Source: Pseudoalteromonas umbrosa (GTDB taxonomy: Bacteria; Pseudomonadota; Gammaproteobacteria; Enterobacterales; Alteromonadaceae). From it: a stretch of 64,000 nucleotides of DNA. Where the stretch lies: NCBI RefSeq assembly GCF_030125375.1, contig NZ_JASJUU010000001.1, positions 1,285,354 through 1,349,353 on the forward strand, read 5' to 3'. Each line of letters opens with the position of its first letter. The first letter of the stretch is position 1. The notes beneath the pieces were generated by a model. That model searched no databases. It worked only from the letters and a program-made list of their open reading frames with translations, and had not been told where the DNA came from. This document shows, in pieces, positions 26,726-38,626 of the stretch. Made by a program: the position numbers and the translations under genes.

Positions 26726-27925
26726 ATGTCATCGTCGCATGTTTTGGTCCTCAATTGTGGCAGCTCTAGCCTCAAATTTGCAATCATAGACTCGAGCTCT
26801 GCAAAAGAGCATTTATCCGGGTTAGCGGAACGCTTAGGTGAAGAATCACCTCAAATCAAATATAAAGTTAATGGCCAAAAGCACATTATTTCTCTGTCAA
26901 ATGGCGATGCCCACGAAGTCGCCATAAACAAACTGGTTGAACTGGTAAAGTCGTTAAAGCTCGATCAACAGCTTGTTGCTGTTGGACACCGCGTTGTGCA
27001 TGGTGGTGAACATTTCACCAAATCAGCACTTATAGACGACACAGTGCTTGAAGCAATCAAGCAAACAGCAACACTTGCACCTTTGCACAACCCAGCTAAC
27101 TTACTGGGTATTGAAGCCGCTACGGAAGCGTTTTCAACACTCCCTCAAATTGCTGTTTTTGACACTGCTTTCCATCAAACAATGGATGCAACCGCATTTT
27201 TATATGCATTGCCATATGAGTTGTACGAAAAACACAGTATTAGACGCTATGGTTTCCACGGAACCAGTCATTACTACGTATCGGCACAAGCCATCGAACA
27301 ATTAGGCTTGGGTGAGCAATCTTCTAAAATTGTTACTGCGCACCTTGGTAACGGATGCTCTGTTTGTGCCGTTAAAGATGGCAAATCAGTAGATACCAGC
27401 ATGGGCTTAACACCTTTAGAGGGCCTTGTAATGGGCACACGAAGCGGTGATATTGATCCAGGCTTATTTGCCTACCTAGTTAACCAGCTTGGTTATTCTG
27501 CAGCACAGATCGACACTTTATTGAATAAAGAAAGTGGTTTACTTGGCATTAGTGAGCTGTCAAACGACTGCCGCACAATCGAAGAAAGTGCTTCTCAAGG
27601 TCATGAAAAAGCAAAACTAGCTTTAGACATATTCTGCTTCCGACTTGCAAAGCAAATTGCAAGTTTTGCTGTACCGCTTGGTGGGATTGATGCCTTAGTA
27701 TTTACTGGTGGTATCGGTGAAAACTCTGATGTGATCCGCGCAAGTGTTGTCAACCAGTTAAGCTTCCTAGGCTTCAACTTAAACAATGAGCGAAACTTAG
27801 CAGCACGATTTGGCAGCGAAGGCGTAATCACGGAAGGCTCGTCTAAGCCTATCGCTATGGTTATACCAACTAATGAAGAGCTTGTTATTGCACAAGATGC
27901 GGCAACACTTGCTGGGGAGCAATAA
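26726..27925 (+). CDS. ackA: Acetate kinase
   Basis: The 399-residue enzyme interconverts acetate plus ATP and acetyl phosphate plus ADP. Sugar-kinase-fold motifs are visible: [13 protein letters not shown] (about 6-18), [11 protein letters not shown] (about 90-100), FDTAFHQTM (about 149-157), [14 protein letters not shown] (about 173-186), and the nucleotide-binding GNGCS and [10 protein letters not shown] chose the ATG at 26726 because CGGAAAG lies 5 bases upstream and the product then matches the length of the E. coli enzyme. A TTG seven codons earlier is also in frame. pta follows after 2 bases. Confidence 0.98.
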   Translation: MSSSHVLVLNCGSSSLKFAIIDSSSAKEHLSGLAERLGEESPQIKYKVNGQKHIISLSNGDAHEVAINKLVELVKSLKLDQQLVAVGHRVVHGGEHFTKSALIDDTVLEAIKQTATLAPLHNPANLLGIEAATEAFSTLPQIAVFDTAFHQTMDATAFLYALPYELYEKHSIRRYGFHGTSHYYVSAQAIEQLGLGEQSSKIVTAHLGNGCSVCAVKDGKSVDTSMGLTPLEGLVMGTRSGDIDPGLFAYLVNQLGYSAAQIDTLLNKESGLLGISELSNDCRTIEESASQGHEKAKLALDIFCFRLAKQIASFAVPLGGIDALVFTGGIGENSDVIRASVVNQLSFLGFNLNNERNLAARFGSEGVITEGSSKPIAMVIPTNEELVIAQDAATLAGEQ

Positions 27926-27927
27926 TT

Positions 27928-30072
27928 ATGGGTCGTAGGATCATGCTTATTCCAATCTCAACTGGGGTTGGTTTAACATCTGTTTCTGTCGGTTTAGTAC
28001 GAGCTTTAGAGCAAAAAGCAGTGAAAGTTAACTTTTTCAAACCGATTGCTCAGCCTCGAAATGCTGATGTCGGTCCAGAAAAGTCGACTTTAATCATCAA
28101 GCAAGGTTCATCAATTGAGCCCCCTACACCTTTTGAACTGCATTATGCAGAGCAAATGATTGGTGATGGTAAAGGCGACGATTTGCTAGAGGAAATCGTT
28201 GAGCGCTTTGAAAGCAGCGTACAAGATGATGAAGTCGCCATCATTGAAGGTATGGTGCCAACACGTAAGCAACCCTACGCTGGTCGTGTAAACCGAGAAA
28301 TAGCCCAAACATTAGGCGCAGATATCGTGTTTGTCTTAACACCAGGCAACGACACCAACGACCAACTTGAAGACCGTTTAGAGATCGCCTCAGGCAACTA
28401 TGGTGGGATAGACCATGCAAGAGTATTAGGTTGTATTTTCAATAAGGTGAACGCGCCGCTAGATGAAGATGGACGTGCTCGCGCTGATTTGGTTGACCAA
28501 CATGAACCAGAACAACTTGAAAACGAGATGAACCGTTTGGCTTCATTGCCAATCTTCCGCAAACATCCGTTTATGTTGCTTGGCGCTATCCCTTGGGATT
28601 TCGATCTTGTTGCACCACGAGTTAGAGATCTAAGTGAATATCTACAAGCCGAAGTCATTAATGAAGGTGATATGGCTCACAGACGTCTTCGCCGCGTTAC
28701 ATTTTGTGCTCGTACAGTGTCCAACATACTAAACCACTTTACACCTGGTGCTCTTCTGGTGACTCCTGGTGACCGTTCAGATATTTTGGTTGCCGCATGC
28801 TTATCTGCGATGAATGGTACTAAATTGGGGGCAATTCTACTGACTGGTGGCTTCAAGCCTGAGCCGAGAATCATGGAACTGTGCGAGCAAGCAATGAATA
28901 CCGGCTTGCCAATCCTTGCAACCGAAGCAGATACATGGAGAACATCGTTATTACTGCATAACTTCAATATGGAAGTACCTGCGGACGATGAACAACGCAT
29001 TGATAAGGTGAAGCAACACAACGCTGATCATATCGACCCAGATTGGCTAGATAGTTTATCTCAAGGTGTTGCTCGCACCAGAAAGCTCTCGCCACCGGCA
29101 TTTAGATTCATGCTGACGGATCAAGCACGTAGAGCAAACAAAACCATTGTATTACCAGAGGGCAATGAACCACGCACAATCAAAGCGGCAGCAATTTGTG
29201 GTGAGCGAGGCATCGCGAAAACGGTCTTACTTGGTGATAATGAAGAGATCCAACGTATTGCAGCGCAACGAGGTGTAGTGTTAAACGAAAACATCACCAT
29301 TGTTGACCCAAGCCAAGCGGTTGATAAGTATATTTCACCTATGGTTGAACTGCGTAAGAACAAAGGGCTAACTGAAGTCGTCGCTGCTGAACAACTGCAA
29401 GACAACGTCGTACTTGGTACCATGATGTTAGCTGAGAATGAAGTAGATGGGCTTGTATCTGGTGCAGTCAATACAACTGCAAATACCATTCGTCCACCTC
29501 TTCAGTTGATCAAAACTGCACCAGACTCTTCTTTGGTCAGTTCTGTGTTTTTCATGTTGTTACCGGATCAAGTACTCGTTTATGGCGACTGTGCAATTAA
29601 CCCAGATCCTACTGCTGAGCAATTGGCTGATATCGCTATTCAATCTGCTGATTCAGCAGCTGCATTTGGTATCGAACCAAAAGTTGCGATGATTAGCTAC
29701 AGTACAGGGACTTCGGGCCAAGGAGCCGATGTTGATAAAGTAAGAGAAGCAACGGAGTTAGCACAGCAAAAACGCCCAGATTTAGATATTGATGGCCCAT
29801 TACAATATGACGCAGCGATTATGGAAAACGTCGCGCGTAAAAAGGCGCCAAATAGTAAAGTAGCAGGTAAAGCAACTGTATTTGTATTTCCTGATCTAAA
29901 CACGGGTAATACAACATACAAAGCAGTACAGCGAAGCGCGGAGCTCATTAGTATTGGCCCTATGCTTCAAGGGATGAGAAAGCCTGTAAATGACTTAAGT
30001 CGCGGTGCACTGGTTGATGATATCGTTTATACGATTGCATTGACGGCTATCCAAGCGGCTCAACGCACATAA
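27928..30072 (+). CDS. pta: Phosphate acetyltransferase (long form)
   Basis: The 714-residue enzyme converts acetyl-CoA and phosphate to acetyl phosphate and CoA. Its length is that of E. coli Pta. It has an N-terminal P-loop-like regulatory domain ([19 protein letters not shown], about 6-24), a central DRTGG domain (about 210-340) and the C-terminal catalytic domain (about 385-714) with [32 protein letters not shown] and [28 protein letters not shown] at the end of ackA is its ribosome binding site. Together with ackA it makes acetate or recovers it, and sets the acetyl phosphate level. Confidence 0.98.
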   Translation: MGRRIMLIPISTGVGLTSVSVGLVRALEQKAVKVNFFKPIAQPRNADVGPEKSTLIIKQGSSIEPPTPFELHYAEQMIGDGKGDDLLEEIVERFESSVQDDEVAIIEGMVPTRKQPYAGRVNREIAQTLGADIVFVLTPGNDTNDQLEDRLEIASGNYGGIDHARVLGCIFNKVNAPLDEDGRARADLVDQHEPEQLENEMNRLASLPIFRKHPFMLLGAIPWDFDLVAPRVRDLSEYLQAEVINEGDMAHRRLRRVTFCARTVSNILNHFTPGALLVTPGDRSDILVAACLSAMNGTKLGAILLTGGFKPEPRIMELCEQAMNTGLPILATEADTWRTSLLLHNFNMEVPADDEQRIDKVKQHNADHIDPDWLDSLSQGVARTRKLSPPAFRFMLTDQARRANKTIVLPEGNEPRTIKAAAICGERGIAKTVLLGDNEEIQRIAAQRGVVLNENITIVDPSQAVDKYISPMVELRKNKGLTEVVAAEQLQDNVVLGTMMLAENEVDGLVSGAVNTTANTIRPPLQLIKTAPDSSLVSSVFFMLLPDQVLVYGDCAINPDPTAEQLADIAIQSADSAAAFGIEPKVAMISYSTGTSGQGADVDKVREATELAQQKRPDLDIDGPLQYDAAIMENVARKKAPNSKVAGKATVFVFPDLNTGNTTYKAVQRSAELISIGPMLQGMRKPVNDLSRGALVDDIVYTIALTAIQAAQRT

Positions 30073-30095
30073 ATAGCCTTTCTTAACGCTATCAA

Positions 30096-30118
30096 GGGAG
30101 TAGGCAATCTCTACTCCC
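30096..30118 (+). terminator. Hairpin after pta
   Basis: GGGAGTAG pairs with CTACTCCC around a 7-base loop, 23 bases after the pta stop. The following TAAATAAAAA is not T-rich, so it is a weak terminator or an mRNA end-protecting hairpin. Confidence 0.45.
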
Positions 30119-30188
30119 TAAATAAAAAGGTTTCTTTTCCTTTTGCTTGCCTATAATATGAAAGAGTCGATGCAGTTAGAGCGCAAGT

Positions 30189-30569
30189 ATGTCAAAACAA
30201 ACGCTACAAATACTACAACAAGACTTTACGATTCATAGCCTAGATAGTGATGAGAGCATTCCTAGTAATGTGCTCAAATCTAATATCTTTTTTATTGCTA
30301 AAACAACTGAAGAATTATCAATCGTTTGCCCTTCAGACATCAAAGTAGATAGCTTCGCCGCAGAGCCTTACTGGAGAGCTATTGAAATTATCGGTCCTTT
30401 GGGTTTCTCATTAACCGGGATCATGTCTAACATATCTGGAGTTCTTGCTGGTGCAAATGTGTCTATATTTTCCATTTCAACATACGACACAGATTATATT
30501 CTAGTTAAAGAACAGCAGCTTAATAATGCAATTCAAGCACTCAGAAAAGACGGTTACCTTTTTGTTTAA
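30189..30569 (+). CDS. ACT-domain protein
   Basis: A 126-residue protein made of one or two ACT-type ligand-binding domains. YWRAIEIIGPLGFSLTGIMSNISGVLAGANVSIFSISTYDTDYILVKE (about 60-107) shows the characteristic pattern: a Gly at the first strand-helix turn, then IS and STYDTDYILV. Related COG3603-type proteins bind amino acids. There is no catalytic domain, so a sensory or regulatory role is likely. Its stop overlaps the start of the EIIA-like gene by one base, which couples their translation and suggests joint function. Confidence 0.8.
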   Translation: MSKQTLQILQQDFTIHSLDSDESIPSNVLKSNIFFIAKTTEELSIVCPSDIKVDSFAAEPYWRAIEIIGPLGFSLTGIMSNISGVLAGANVSIFSISTYDTDYILVKEQQLNNAIQALRKDGYLFV

Positions 30570-31071
30570 TGATATTTTCTAAACCCATTAATTACGCACC
30601 AATAACGCAAATTGCCAATCCCCTGTTACATATTGCCAGCCCGTTTACTGGAAAAGTTTTTCCATTGACGAACCATCCTTTATCATTGTTTTCAACTGGC
30701 ATGATTGGAAGCGGCGTTTGTGTAAAAATGAACCAAGCACTGATGATGTCACCCTGCAATGGCAAAATAATAAAGGTTGGTCAACAAGGATGTGAATTTG
30801 TGATCCGTGCAGAGTCTGGATTGCATTTACTACTTCACCTCAGTATTCCTAATGAATACCGGAAAATGGAAAACCTCATTAAACACTCTGTTGGGCAAAA
30901 ACACATCATCACTGGCGATATTCTCTGCTACTTTGATATTCCACAAGATTTGCCTATTACTGGCACTCTCATAATTCTCAATGCAGATAAATTAGGCCCG
31001 TGTTATTATCCGCTAAATCAAGTCAACGCGGGCAAAGATCCGCTAATAACATTATCAAGAGCTAGTAAATT

Positions 31072-31075
<4 letters not shown>
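30569..31075 (+). CDS. Divergent EIIA-Glc-like PTS protein, orphan
   Basis: The 168-residue protein matches the glucose-specific EIIA fold in length and layout: IASPFTGKVFPL (about 22-33), SGVCVKMNQALMMSPCNGKIIKV (about 48-70), GLHLLLHLSIP (about 84-94) and GDILCYFD. His90 in LLLHLSI corresponds to the phosphorylated histidine of Crr. The partner histidine of Crr (in NHAFSIES) is replaced here by Cys75 in GCEFVIRA. Phosphotransfer from HPr may still be possible, but onward transfer to a permease is doubtful, so a regulatory role is more likely. It sits between an ACT-domain gene and the YffB gene with overlaps at both ends, and no ptsH, ptsI or IIBC gene is near. Confidence 0.8.
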
Positions 31076-32563
<1,488 letters not shown>

Positions 32564-32564
<1 letters not shown>

Positions 32565-33238
32565 TGAATAACGTTGCGCTTCAAGCACTTGGATTAGACT
32601 TATCTCATTTAGTTGAGTATCAAGATAAATTTGTCCACAAAGAGGTAATCAAGGACTTAGATGCCCTTAATAAAGCAGCCAAAGCAGCTGGATTTGCATT
32701 TTCAATTGCATCAGCACATAGAGATTTCCAGCGTCAAGCCATAATTTGGAATGCTAAATTTAGTGGCAAACGCCCTATTCTGGATAAAAATAACTCACCT
32801 GTTGATATTACTTCTCTGAGTGACGAAAAAATTGTCGAGGCGATAATGCTGTTTTCAGCTCTGCCAGGAACAAGCCGGCATCATTTTGGCAGTGATCTGG
32901 ATGTATACGCCAGTAACTGTCTAGGTTCTGGAGAGTCTTTACAGCTTGAACCTTGGGAGTATCAATCAGGTGGCCCATTTGATGAATTTTCATGCTGGCT
33001 TGATGCATCAATGCCACTATTCGGATTTTTTAAGCCGTACGATACATACAGAGGCGGAGTTGCTGCTGAGCCTTGGCATATCAGCCATCTGGAGACCGCA
33101 CATATATTAGAGAAACATGTATCACTAAACACGATCGAGCAAGTGATCACTGAGCGAGATGTTTTGGGAAAAGAAGCGATATTAGCAAATCTACCAAAAT
33201 TATATTCTCAGTTTATTACCAATATCGCAAAGGGCTAA
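32564..33238 (+). CDS. M15-family (VanY-like) D-alanyl-D-alanine carboxypeptidase
   Basis: A 224-residue zinc peptidase-like protein. The LAS-type metal motif is present: SRHHFGSDLDVY (His106, Asp113) and EPWHISH (about 169-175), with the substrate segment SAHRDFQRQ (about 50-58). The fold is that of D,D-carboxypeptidases acting on peptidoglycan stem peptides. No signal peptide is visible, so it may work in the cytoplasm, for instance on recycled muropeptides, or be exported in another way. Its start overlaps the dapE stop (TAATG). Confidence 0.85.
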
Positions 33239-33257
33239 ATGCCCTTCAGTCCAAATC

Positions 33258-34472
33258 CTATTGCCTATAGTGATCAAAAAAACGCTGCATAGACTGCAAT
33301 GCAGGTTCGAGTTCATCTTTATGAGGCAAGAAGACTAGCCTAAAGTGATCAGGGGAAGGCCAATTAAAAGCTCGGCCATGAACAAGTAATATTTTTTCTT
33401 CTCTTAGTAGGTCAAGTACCATTAACTCATCATTCTTAACATTAAAATGTTTTGTATCGACTTTCGCAAATGCGTATAAAGCACCTTTGGGCTTCACACA
33501 AGATATTCCTTGAATATCATTAAGACCTTGCCATGCAATATTTCGCTGCTCATACAATCGACCTCCCGGCAGTAGTAAATCATCAATCGATTGTACTCCG
33601 CCTAGCGCTTGCTGTATCGCAAATTGTGCTGGTACATTGGCACATAAACGCATAGAAGCAAGCATGTTTAAGCCTTCAAGTAAGTCACGCATAACAGAAA
33701 TTTTACCACTTGCTACCATCCAACCCATTCGAAGGCCTGCAGCTCGATAAGTTTTAGCCAGCCCATTAAACGTGATCACAGGTAAGTCATCACATAACGA
33801 ACCTATCGAAAAGTGCTCCGTATCGTCGAACAAGACTTTTTCATAAATTTCGTCACTTAAAATAAGTAACTTATGCTCTCTTGCGATCTCTATAAGCTCT
33901 TCTAATAGCGCCTTACCATACACAGCACCCGTTGGGTTATTCGGATTAATTAACACTAGTGCTTTAGTCTTGCTAGTAATTTTATCTTTGATATCAGCAA
34001 TATCAGGGAACCAATCTGCGCATTCATCACACATATAGTGCACAGGCGCACCACCAGCTAATTTTACAGATGCCGTCCAAAGCGGATAGTCAGGAGCTGG
34101 GATCAATACCTCATCGCCGTCATTCAATAACGCTTGCGTTACCATTTGGATCAGCTCACTCACTCCGTTACCAATAAAGATGTTATCGACACTAATATTA
34201 GGAAAATTTTTCTGCTGATAGTATTGATAGACTGCGACCCGTGCAGAGTACAAGCCTTTTGAGTCACAATAACCCTGCCCGTCTCGCAAATTTCTGATGA
34301 TATCCCTATGCATATCTTCAGGCATATCAAAACCAAAAGCCGCAGGATTACCAATATTAAGCTTTAATACCTTTACACCCTCGTCTTCCATTTTTTGCGC
34401 TTGTGACAAAACTGGTCCACGAATGTCGTAACACACCCCATTTAATTTATTGCTTTTATTTATTTTATTCAT
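33258..34472 (-). CDS. alaA: Alanine aminotransferase AlaA (PLP-dependent)
   Basis: The 404-residue class I/II aminotransferase makes alanine from pyruvate and glutamate. It follows E. coli AlaA along its length: KLNGVCYDIRGPVLSQAQKM at the start, NIGNPAAFGF (about 40-49), GYCDSKGLYSAR (about 72-83), INPNNPTGAVYG (about 174-185), the PLP-lysine segment FNGLAKTYRAAGLRMGWM (about 236-253) and ANVPAQFAIQ. I chose the ATG at 34472 because AGGGGG lies 8 bases upstream and the product then begins like AlaA. A longer frame to 34532 lacks support. Confidence 0.96.
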   Translation of the reverse strand: MNKINKSNKLNGVCYDIRGPVLSQAQKMEDEGVKVLKLNIGNPAAFGFDMPEDMHRDIIRNLRDGQGYCDSKGLYSARVAVYQYYQQKNFPNISVDNIFIGNGVSELIQMVTQALLNDGDEVLIPAPDYPLWTASVKLAGGAPVHYMCDECADWFPDIADIKDKITSKTKALVLINPNNPTGAVYGKALLEELIEIAREHKLLILSDEIYEKVLFDDTEHFSIGSLCDDLPVITFNGLAKTYRAAGLRMGWMVASGKISVMRDLLEGLNMLASMRLCANVPAQFAIQQALGGVQSIDDLLLPGGRLYEQRNIAWQGLNDIQGISCVKPKGALYAFAKVDTKHFNVKNDELMVLDLLREEKILLVHGRAFNWPSPDHFRLVFLPHKDELEPALQSMQRFFDHYRQ

Positions 34473-34618
34473 GAATATCCCCCTCAATCCAAACTTAGCA
34501 TAACGATGAATGAGGGGTTTTGAAAGAGTCAATTGCGGGATTATTTAACAGAATTGTTTTTACAGCCAATAAGTCTATTTATGATTGCTTCAGTTGAGTT
34601 CTTAATAAGCTGAACGCC

Positions 34619-34966
34619 TCATTTTACACTGGACGTCAACCACCTCTGTAATAGTGCTTTAGAAGCATCTACCTCCGAACATAGAACACTTACCTGCGTT
34701 TTAGCATGCTCTACATTGTTCTCGACTAATGACATTTCAATGGTCCTAGCAACATCAGCTAAACTCATTGCGCCAAACTGTGCCGCATTTGATTTAAGGC
34801 TATGCGCATTTCTTGTTGCAGCCTCTAAATCATCATCAATCGTGGCCTTAACTTCGTTTGCCAGACGATCAAATTCGCTTAGACAAAACTCTAACGTATC
34901 ATTAAATTGCTCACCAAGCAGTGACTGCATGTTTTCCAAGCAAGTTTCATCAATTTTAGTATCCAT
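34619..34966 (-). CDS. Orphan histidine phosphotransfer (Hpt) protein
   Basis: A 115-residue four-helix phosphotransfer protein. The phosphoacceptor His55 sits in NAHSLKSNAAQFGA, the standard Hpt motif. No kinase or response regulator is adjacent on its strand. The hybrid kinase at 36599-38626 lacks an Hpt domain and could be its partner, which is inference only. Upstream on the minus strand lies an AT-rich gap of about 130 bases. Confidence 0.92.
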   Translation of the reverse strand: MDTKIDETCLENMQSLLGEQFNDTLEFCLSEFDRLANEVKATIDDDLEAATRNAHSLKSNAAQFGAMSLADVARTIEMSLVENNVEHAKTQVSVLCSEVDASKALLQRWLTSSVK

Positions 34967-35095
34967 AAAAGTCCTTTATTGTCTATTGCCTGTATACCTA
35001 CTTATAACTATATGCTAGCTAAGAGTATCAACAAGAGCAAAGGCAACTATAAATTATGTTAAGATATATCTCAATGTAACCTGTTCCAAGCCTAT

Positions 35096-35701
35096 ATGAA
35101 AAGAAGTACCTGCAATATTTGCCATTTTTCGATTAAAACATGTGTTTGTCACTATGTAAGTCCTGTGATTAACAATAAAACGACGCTTATTGTATTGCAG
35201 CACCCAAGTGAAGTATCTGTAGCAAAAAATACAGTTAGGCTATTAAACCTTCAATTAGATAACATACAAGCATACGAAGGTGAGCACCCGTCTGATTTTT
35301 TAACCCCACAAAAAATTGCGTCTTCAAGTCATTGTGCATTGCTATTCCCTGGCGAAAATGCAATTCCGATCGAAAATATTGATAAAAATGTAAACCCGAT
35401 AGACGCACTTTTCGTATTGGACGGCACTTGGAAAAAAGTAAATAAAATTGCCATGCTAAACCCTTGGTTAAATGATCTTCAAAAAGTCTCGTTTTCACAG
35501 TTACCAGAGAATAAGTATTCGATTAGAAAAGCCGAACAATCTTACAGTTTATCAACCCTAGAAGCGTGCGCACATTTCCTATCCTGTTACGAATCATTAA
35601 ACGTGAAACCGCTGCATGACTTGCTCACAGGTATGATACATGAGCAGACAAAGTTTATGCCCGCAGACGTTAAACAACGATACCTCAATGAAGAGCACTA
35701 G
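35096..35701 (+). CDS. DTW-domain protein, probable tRNA-uridine aminocarboxypropyltransferase
   Basis: A 201-residue protein of the DTW/YfiP family. Characterised members (TapT) put a 3-amino-3-carboxypropyl group on tRNA uridine (acp3U). The N-terminal metal site has CNICHFSIKTCVCHYV (Cys6, Cys9, Cys16, Cys18). The DTW motif appears as LDGTWKKV (Asp109, Thr111, Trp112), and NKYSIRKAEQSYSLSTLEA (about 140-158) carries further conserved residues. The end overlaps the start of the next gene by 14 bases. Confidence 0.9.
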   Translation: MKRSTCNICHFSIKTCVCHYVSPVINNKTTLIVLQHPSEVSVAKNTVRLLNLQLDNIQAYEGEHPSDFLTPQKIASSSHCALLFPGENAIPIENIDKNVNPIDALFVLDGTWKKVNKIAMLNPWLNDLQKVSFSQLPENKYSIRKAEQSYSLSTLEACAHFLSCYESLNVKPLHDLLTGMIHEQTKFMPADVKQRYLNEEH

Positions 35702-36479
35702 ATTACACAGGCATTATAAGCGCACTGGACCTGATTATCGGTTTGGCGACCAAGTTTGTTTTGACGAATTAAAAACAACATTTGGTTTTAAAACTATTAC
35801 TTTAGGGAATTGGGTTACCAAAGAAGAACAACACCTAAGTGCCAATTTAATCTATGACTCATTGGCTGATCTGGCCCAAATACTCTCTCTTCCTCCCTTC
35901 GCTATTGGTCTGAGAGGTACTTTGAATCTCGCGTTTGGTAGTGGCGGACAAAAGGGTGTACAGGCTCACTACGCACCATCTACTAGGACATTAGCGCTTG
36001 CAAAAAATGCCGGAGGTGGCGCACTTGCTCATGAGTGGTGGCATGCATTTGATCACTATATCTGTAAGCACTTGTTTGTGTTTAACAAGGCCAACGACTT
36101 TGCTTCATCGCTCTGGCTAACGCAGCCACCAGATACTACCCATCCTCTTAATCAACTGCTGGATCAAGTCTATAAAAGTATTTTACTCAGTAATGATGGC
36201 AACAAGCCAAGTGCTTTTTTTCAAAGGGGTATTCAGTTAGACAGGCAAGCACAACAGCTCTATTACAGTTTGCCACAAGAGCTTTCTGCTCGTGCCTTCG
36301 AATACTTTGTTGCCAACCAACCTAGCATTAAAAATGAATTCTTAGTTTGTGACGTTATAAACTCGAAACTTGAGCGAGCCGGTGGGTTTCCAAACGCTGA
36401 AGAAATACAGCCAATAGCTAAAAATATTGAACGCTACTTTCATTCACTAGGCCACGCATTACACTGCCAAGTCAATTAA
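35688..36479 (+). CDS. Zincin-like protein of the CLCA_X / polyvalent-protein domain type
   Basis: A 263-residue protein whose centre reads FAIGLRGTLNLAFGSGG, QAHYAPSTRTLALAKNAGGG and ALAHEWWHAFDHY (about 71-124). HEWWH at 115-119 is a clear HExxH zinc motif. The same order of segments is known to me from the domains of large phage and plasmid polyvalent proteins. A related stand-alone family in marine gammaproteobacteria has been called CLCA_X. The substrate is unknown; peptidase activity is inferred only from the motif. I placed the start at the ATG at 35688, which overlaps the DTW gene by 14 bases, because upstream sequence is entirely inside that gene. No phage genes are near. Confidence 0.8.
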   Translation: MKSTRLHRHYKRTGPDYRFGDQVCFDELKTTFGFKTITLGNWVTKEEQHLSANLIYDSLADLAQILSLPPFAIGLRGTLNLAFGSGGQKGVQAHYAPSTRTLALAKNAGGGALAHEWWHAFDHYICKHLFVFNKANDFASSLWLTQPPDTTHPLNQLLDQVYKSILLSNDGNKPSAFFQRGIQLDRQAQQLYYSLPQELSARAFEYFVANQPSIKNEFLVCDVINSKLERAGGFPNAEEIQPIAKNIERYFHSLGHALHCQVN

Positions 36480-36598
36480 TTAAATATAATCATCCAGCCA
36501 ATTGATTATTAGAAATATTAATATATTATTCAACTGTCGATAATTTTTAGTCGTATTCTATTAGAATATAAATTTGTACTAGTTCAAAGGGATGTAAC

Positions 36599-38626
36599 TT
36601 GGTGAGTTTTTTAAGGCAATTTCACAATATTGTATCGAAACAAGAGTTGAGCACCGAGGAAAAAATCCAAGCATTACTGCGGTTTGGACTCGACGTTTTT
36701 GATCTAGAAATAGCTATTGTTAGTCAGGTTACAGATAATAAATACACCATTGTGTATGTAGAGTCAGATAGCCCCTCACTCACACCAAAATGTCAATTTG
36801 ATCTAGAAGGCACATACTGTACTCACACTTTAAAAGCCAATAAAGCGCTGTCTTTTCACCATGCTGGTTCGAGCAGCATTGCTTCTCACCCTTGCTATCA
36901 AAACTTCCAACTCGAATCCTATATCGGTGCACCGATACACATTGCAAATCAAACTTTTGGAACCATTAACTTCTCAGCAGCTAAGATCAGTAACCCTTTC
37001 ACAACAGAGCATATTGATTATGTAGAGTTATTTGCGCAATGGCTAGGATGCGAACTGGCAAGAATGGAATCTGAAAGCAAATTCAAGATTAACTACAAGA
37101 CGCTCGCAAAGATGGAACAAGTTGCGTCAATGGGCAGTTGGCGAATTGATATATACTCTAATCAAGTATTTTGGAGCGATGAAGCTAAACGTATCCACCA
37201 ACTAGAATTAGATTCAACACTCTCACTCAATGAATGGTTTTCACTTATCAACGAAGATGTGCACCGCCAAGCATTCTCCAGTGCCATTGATAATGCCTTG
37301 AATAACGGCTTGCCATGGGAGTTAGAATTACAAGTCACAACCAAACTAAACAAAGAAATTTGGGTTTCATGTCACGGTGAAAAGACCATTGATCAAGACG
37401 GAGAAATATATCTCATTGGCTCGCTACAAAACATTACTAAAGATGTTGAACTAAGGAGAAACCTTCAACAACAAAAGCTAGACGCAGAGAAATTGCTAAA
37501 TGAGCGCAGCTTACTTTTAGCAAAAATAAGTCATGAAATGAGAACTCCATTAAACGGGATCAATGGCATGCTATTAAGCGCTTTGGATGAAACTGATAAA
37601 AATAAGATTACAGAGCACCTTCAACTTGCGCTACGCAGCACAGACATTTTAACTGGTCTTGTAAATGAAATTTTAGATTTTTCAAAAATATCTCAAGAAG
37701 GCCTTTCTTTGACTCACCAAGCTTGCAACATCTCCCCTTTAATCGAGGACCTTGTAGATTTATCTAAGCAGCTCGCAAGCAACAAAGGTATTGATTTTTC
37801 CTCTGACATCAAACTTCCCAAGACATGTTGGGTAACATGTGATCCTCTACGACTTAATCAAATCATTACTAACCTCATTAGTAATGCCGTCAAATTTACT
37901 GAATATGGCGGCGTGAGTCTCAAAGTCCATTCTCAATCTCGCTCAGATGGCGTCGATCTTTTTATTAATGTGAATGACACAGGTATAGGCATGTCACCCA
38001 CAAGCATCCAGTATTTATTTGAACCATTTAAGCAAGGGGAAGACGAAGTAGGTAGTCATTTTGGTGGAACTGGACTTGGTATGTCCATCGTAAAAGAGCT
38101 GATTGATCTCATGCAAGGTACAATTGATATTACCAGCGCTATGCAGAAAGGCAGCCAGTTTCGTGTGTTTATCCCACTAAAATTAGCACCTAAACCCGCA
38201 ATCAAAAAACCTCTAAAGCAGCATAACTTTGATGCGTCTAGCTTGAATGTGCTCGTTGTGGAAGACAACCTGATTAATCTAAAAGTGATGAAAGTATTTT
38301 TAAATAAGTTTAATATTGCCCCACATACTGCAAGTAATGGAGAAATAGCGATAAAGCAGTGTGAACTGAATAAATACGACATCATATTCATGGACAGTAT
38401 GATGCCAGTTATGGATGGACTAACAGCTGCAAAGATTATTTTTGACCGAAAACTACTTCCACATCATGCTCCTATCATAGCTATGACAGCTAACACGGAT
38501 GAGCTAAGTAAAAGACACCTATCTGAGGTGGGTATGACAGATATGCTACCAAAGCCCATTGATTTTATGACTCTCGGCAACTTGCTCTCTAAATGCCTTG
38601 AAAGTATGCCTTTAAATGACACTTAA
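36599..38626 (+). CDS. Hybrid sensor histidine kinase: GAF, PAS, kinase core, receiver
   Basis: A 675-residue soluble signalling protein. It has a GAF domain (about 15-165), a PAS domain (about 170-285), a HisKA domain with ISHEMRTPLNGI (about 310, phospho-His), a HATPase domain (about 415-535, with NLISNAVKFT, DTGIGM and GGTGLGMSIV) and a receiver domain (about 550-665) with the phospho-Asp in IIFMDSMMPVMDG (about 598). There is no Hpt domain and no membrane segment, so it senses a cytoplasmic signal. The start is TTG (36599), or the adjacent GTG, after AAGGG. Its stop overlaps the stop of the converging EAL gene by 4 bases. Confidence 0.93.
   Translation: MVSFLRQFHNIVSKQELSTEEKIQALLRFGLDVFDLEIAIVSQVTDNKYTIVYVESDSPSLTPKCQFDLEGTYCTHTLKANKALSFHHAGSSSIASHPCYQNFQLESYIGAPIHIANQTFGTINFSAAKISNPFTTEHIDYVELFAQWLGCELARMESESKFKINYKTLAKMEQVASMGSWRIDIYSNQVFWSDEAKRIHQLELDSTLSLNEWFSLINEDVHRQAFSSAIDNALNNGLPWELELQVTTKLNKEIWVSCHGEKTIDQDGEIYLIGSLQNITKDVELRRNLQQQKLDAEKLLNERSLLLAKISHEMRTPLNGINGMLLSALDETDKNKITEHLQLALRSTDILTGLVNEILDFSKISQEGLSLTHQACNISPLIEDLVDLSKQLASNKGIDFSSDIKLPKTCWVTCDPLRLNQIITNLISNAVKFTEYGGVSLKVHSQSRSDGVDLFINVNDTGIGMSPTSIQYLFEPFKQGEDEVGSHFGGTGLGMSIVKELIDLMQGTIDITSAMQKGSQFRVFIPLKLAPKPAIKKPLKQHNFDASSLNVLVVEDNLINLKVMKVFLNKFNIAPHTASNGEIAIKQCELNKYDIIFMDSMMPVMDGLTAAKIIFDRKLLPHHAPIIAMTANTDELSKRHLSEVGMTDMLPKPIDFMTLGNLLSKCLESMPLNDT

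Noticed and set aside
29121..29489. 122-codon minus-strand open frame within pta
   Set aside because: Antisense shadow of the catalytic domain of pta.
38623..38626. Possible gene fusion or frameshift where the hybrid kinase and the EAL gene meet
   Set aside because: The genes are convergent and only share stop-codon bases (TTAA); both products end normally.
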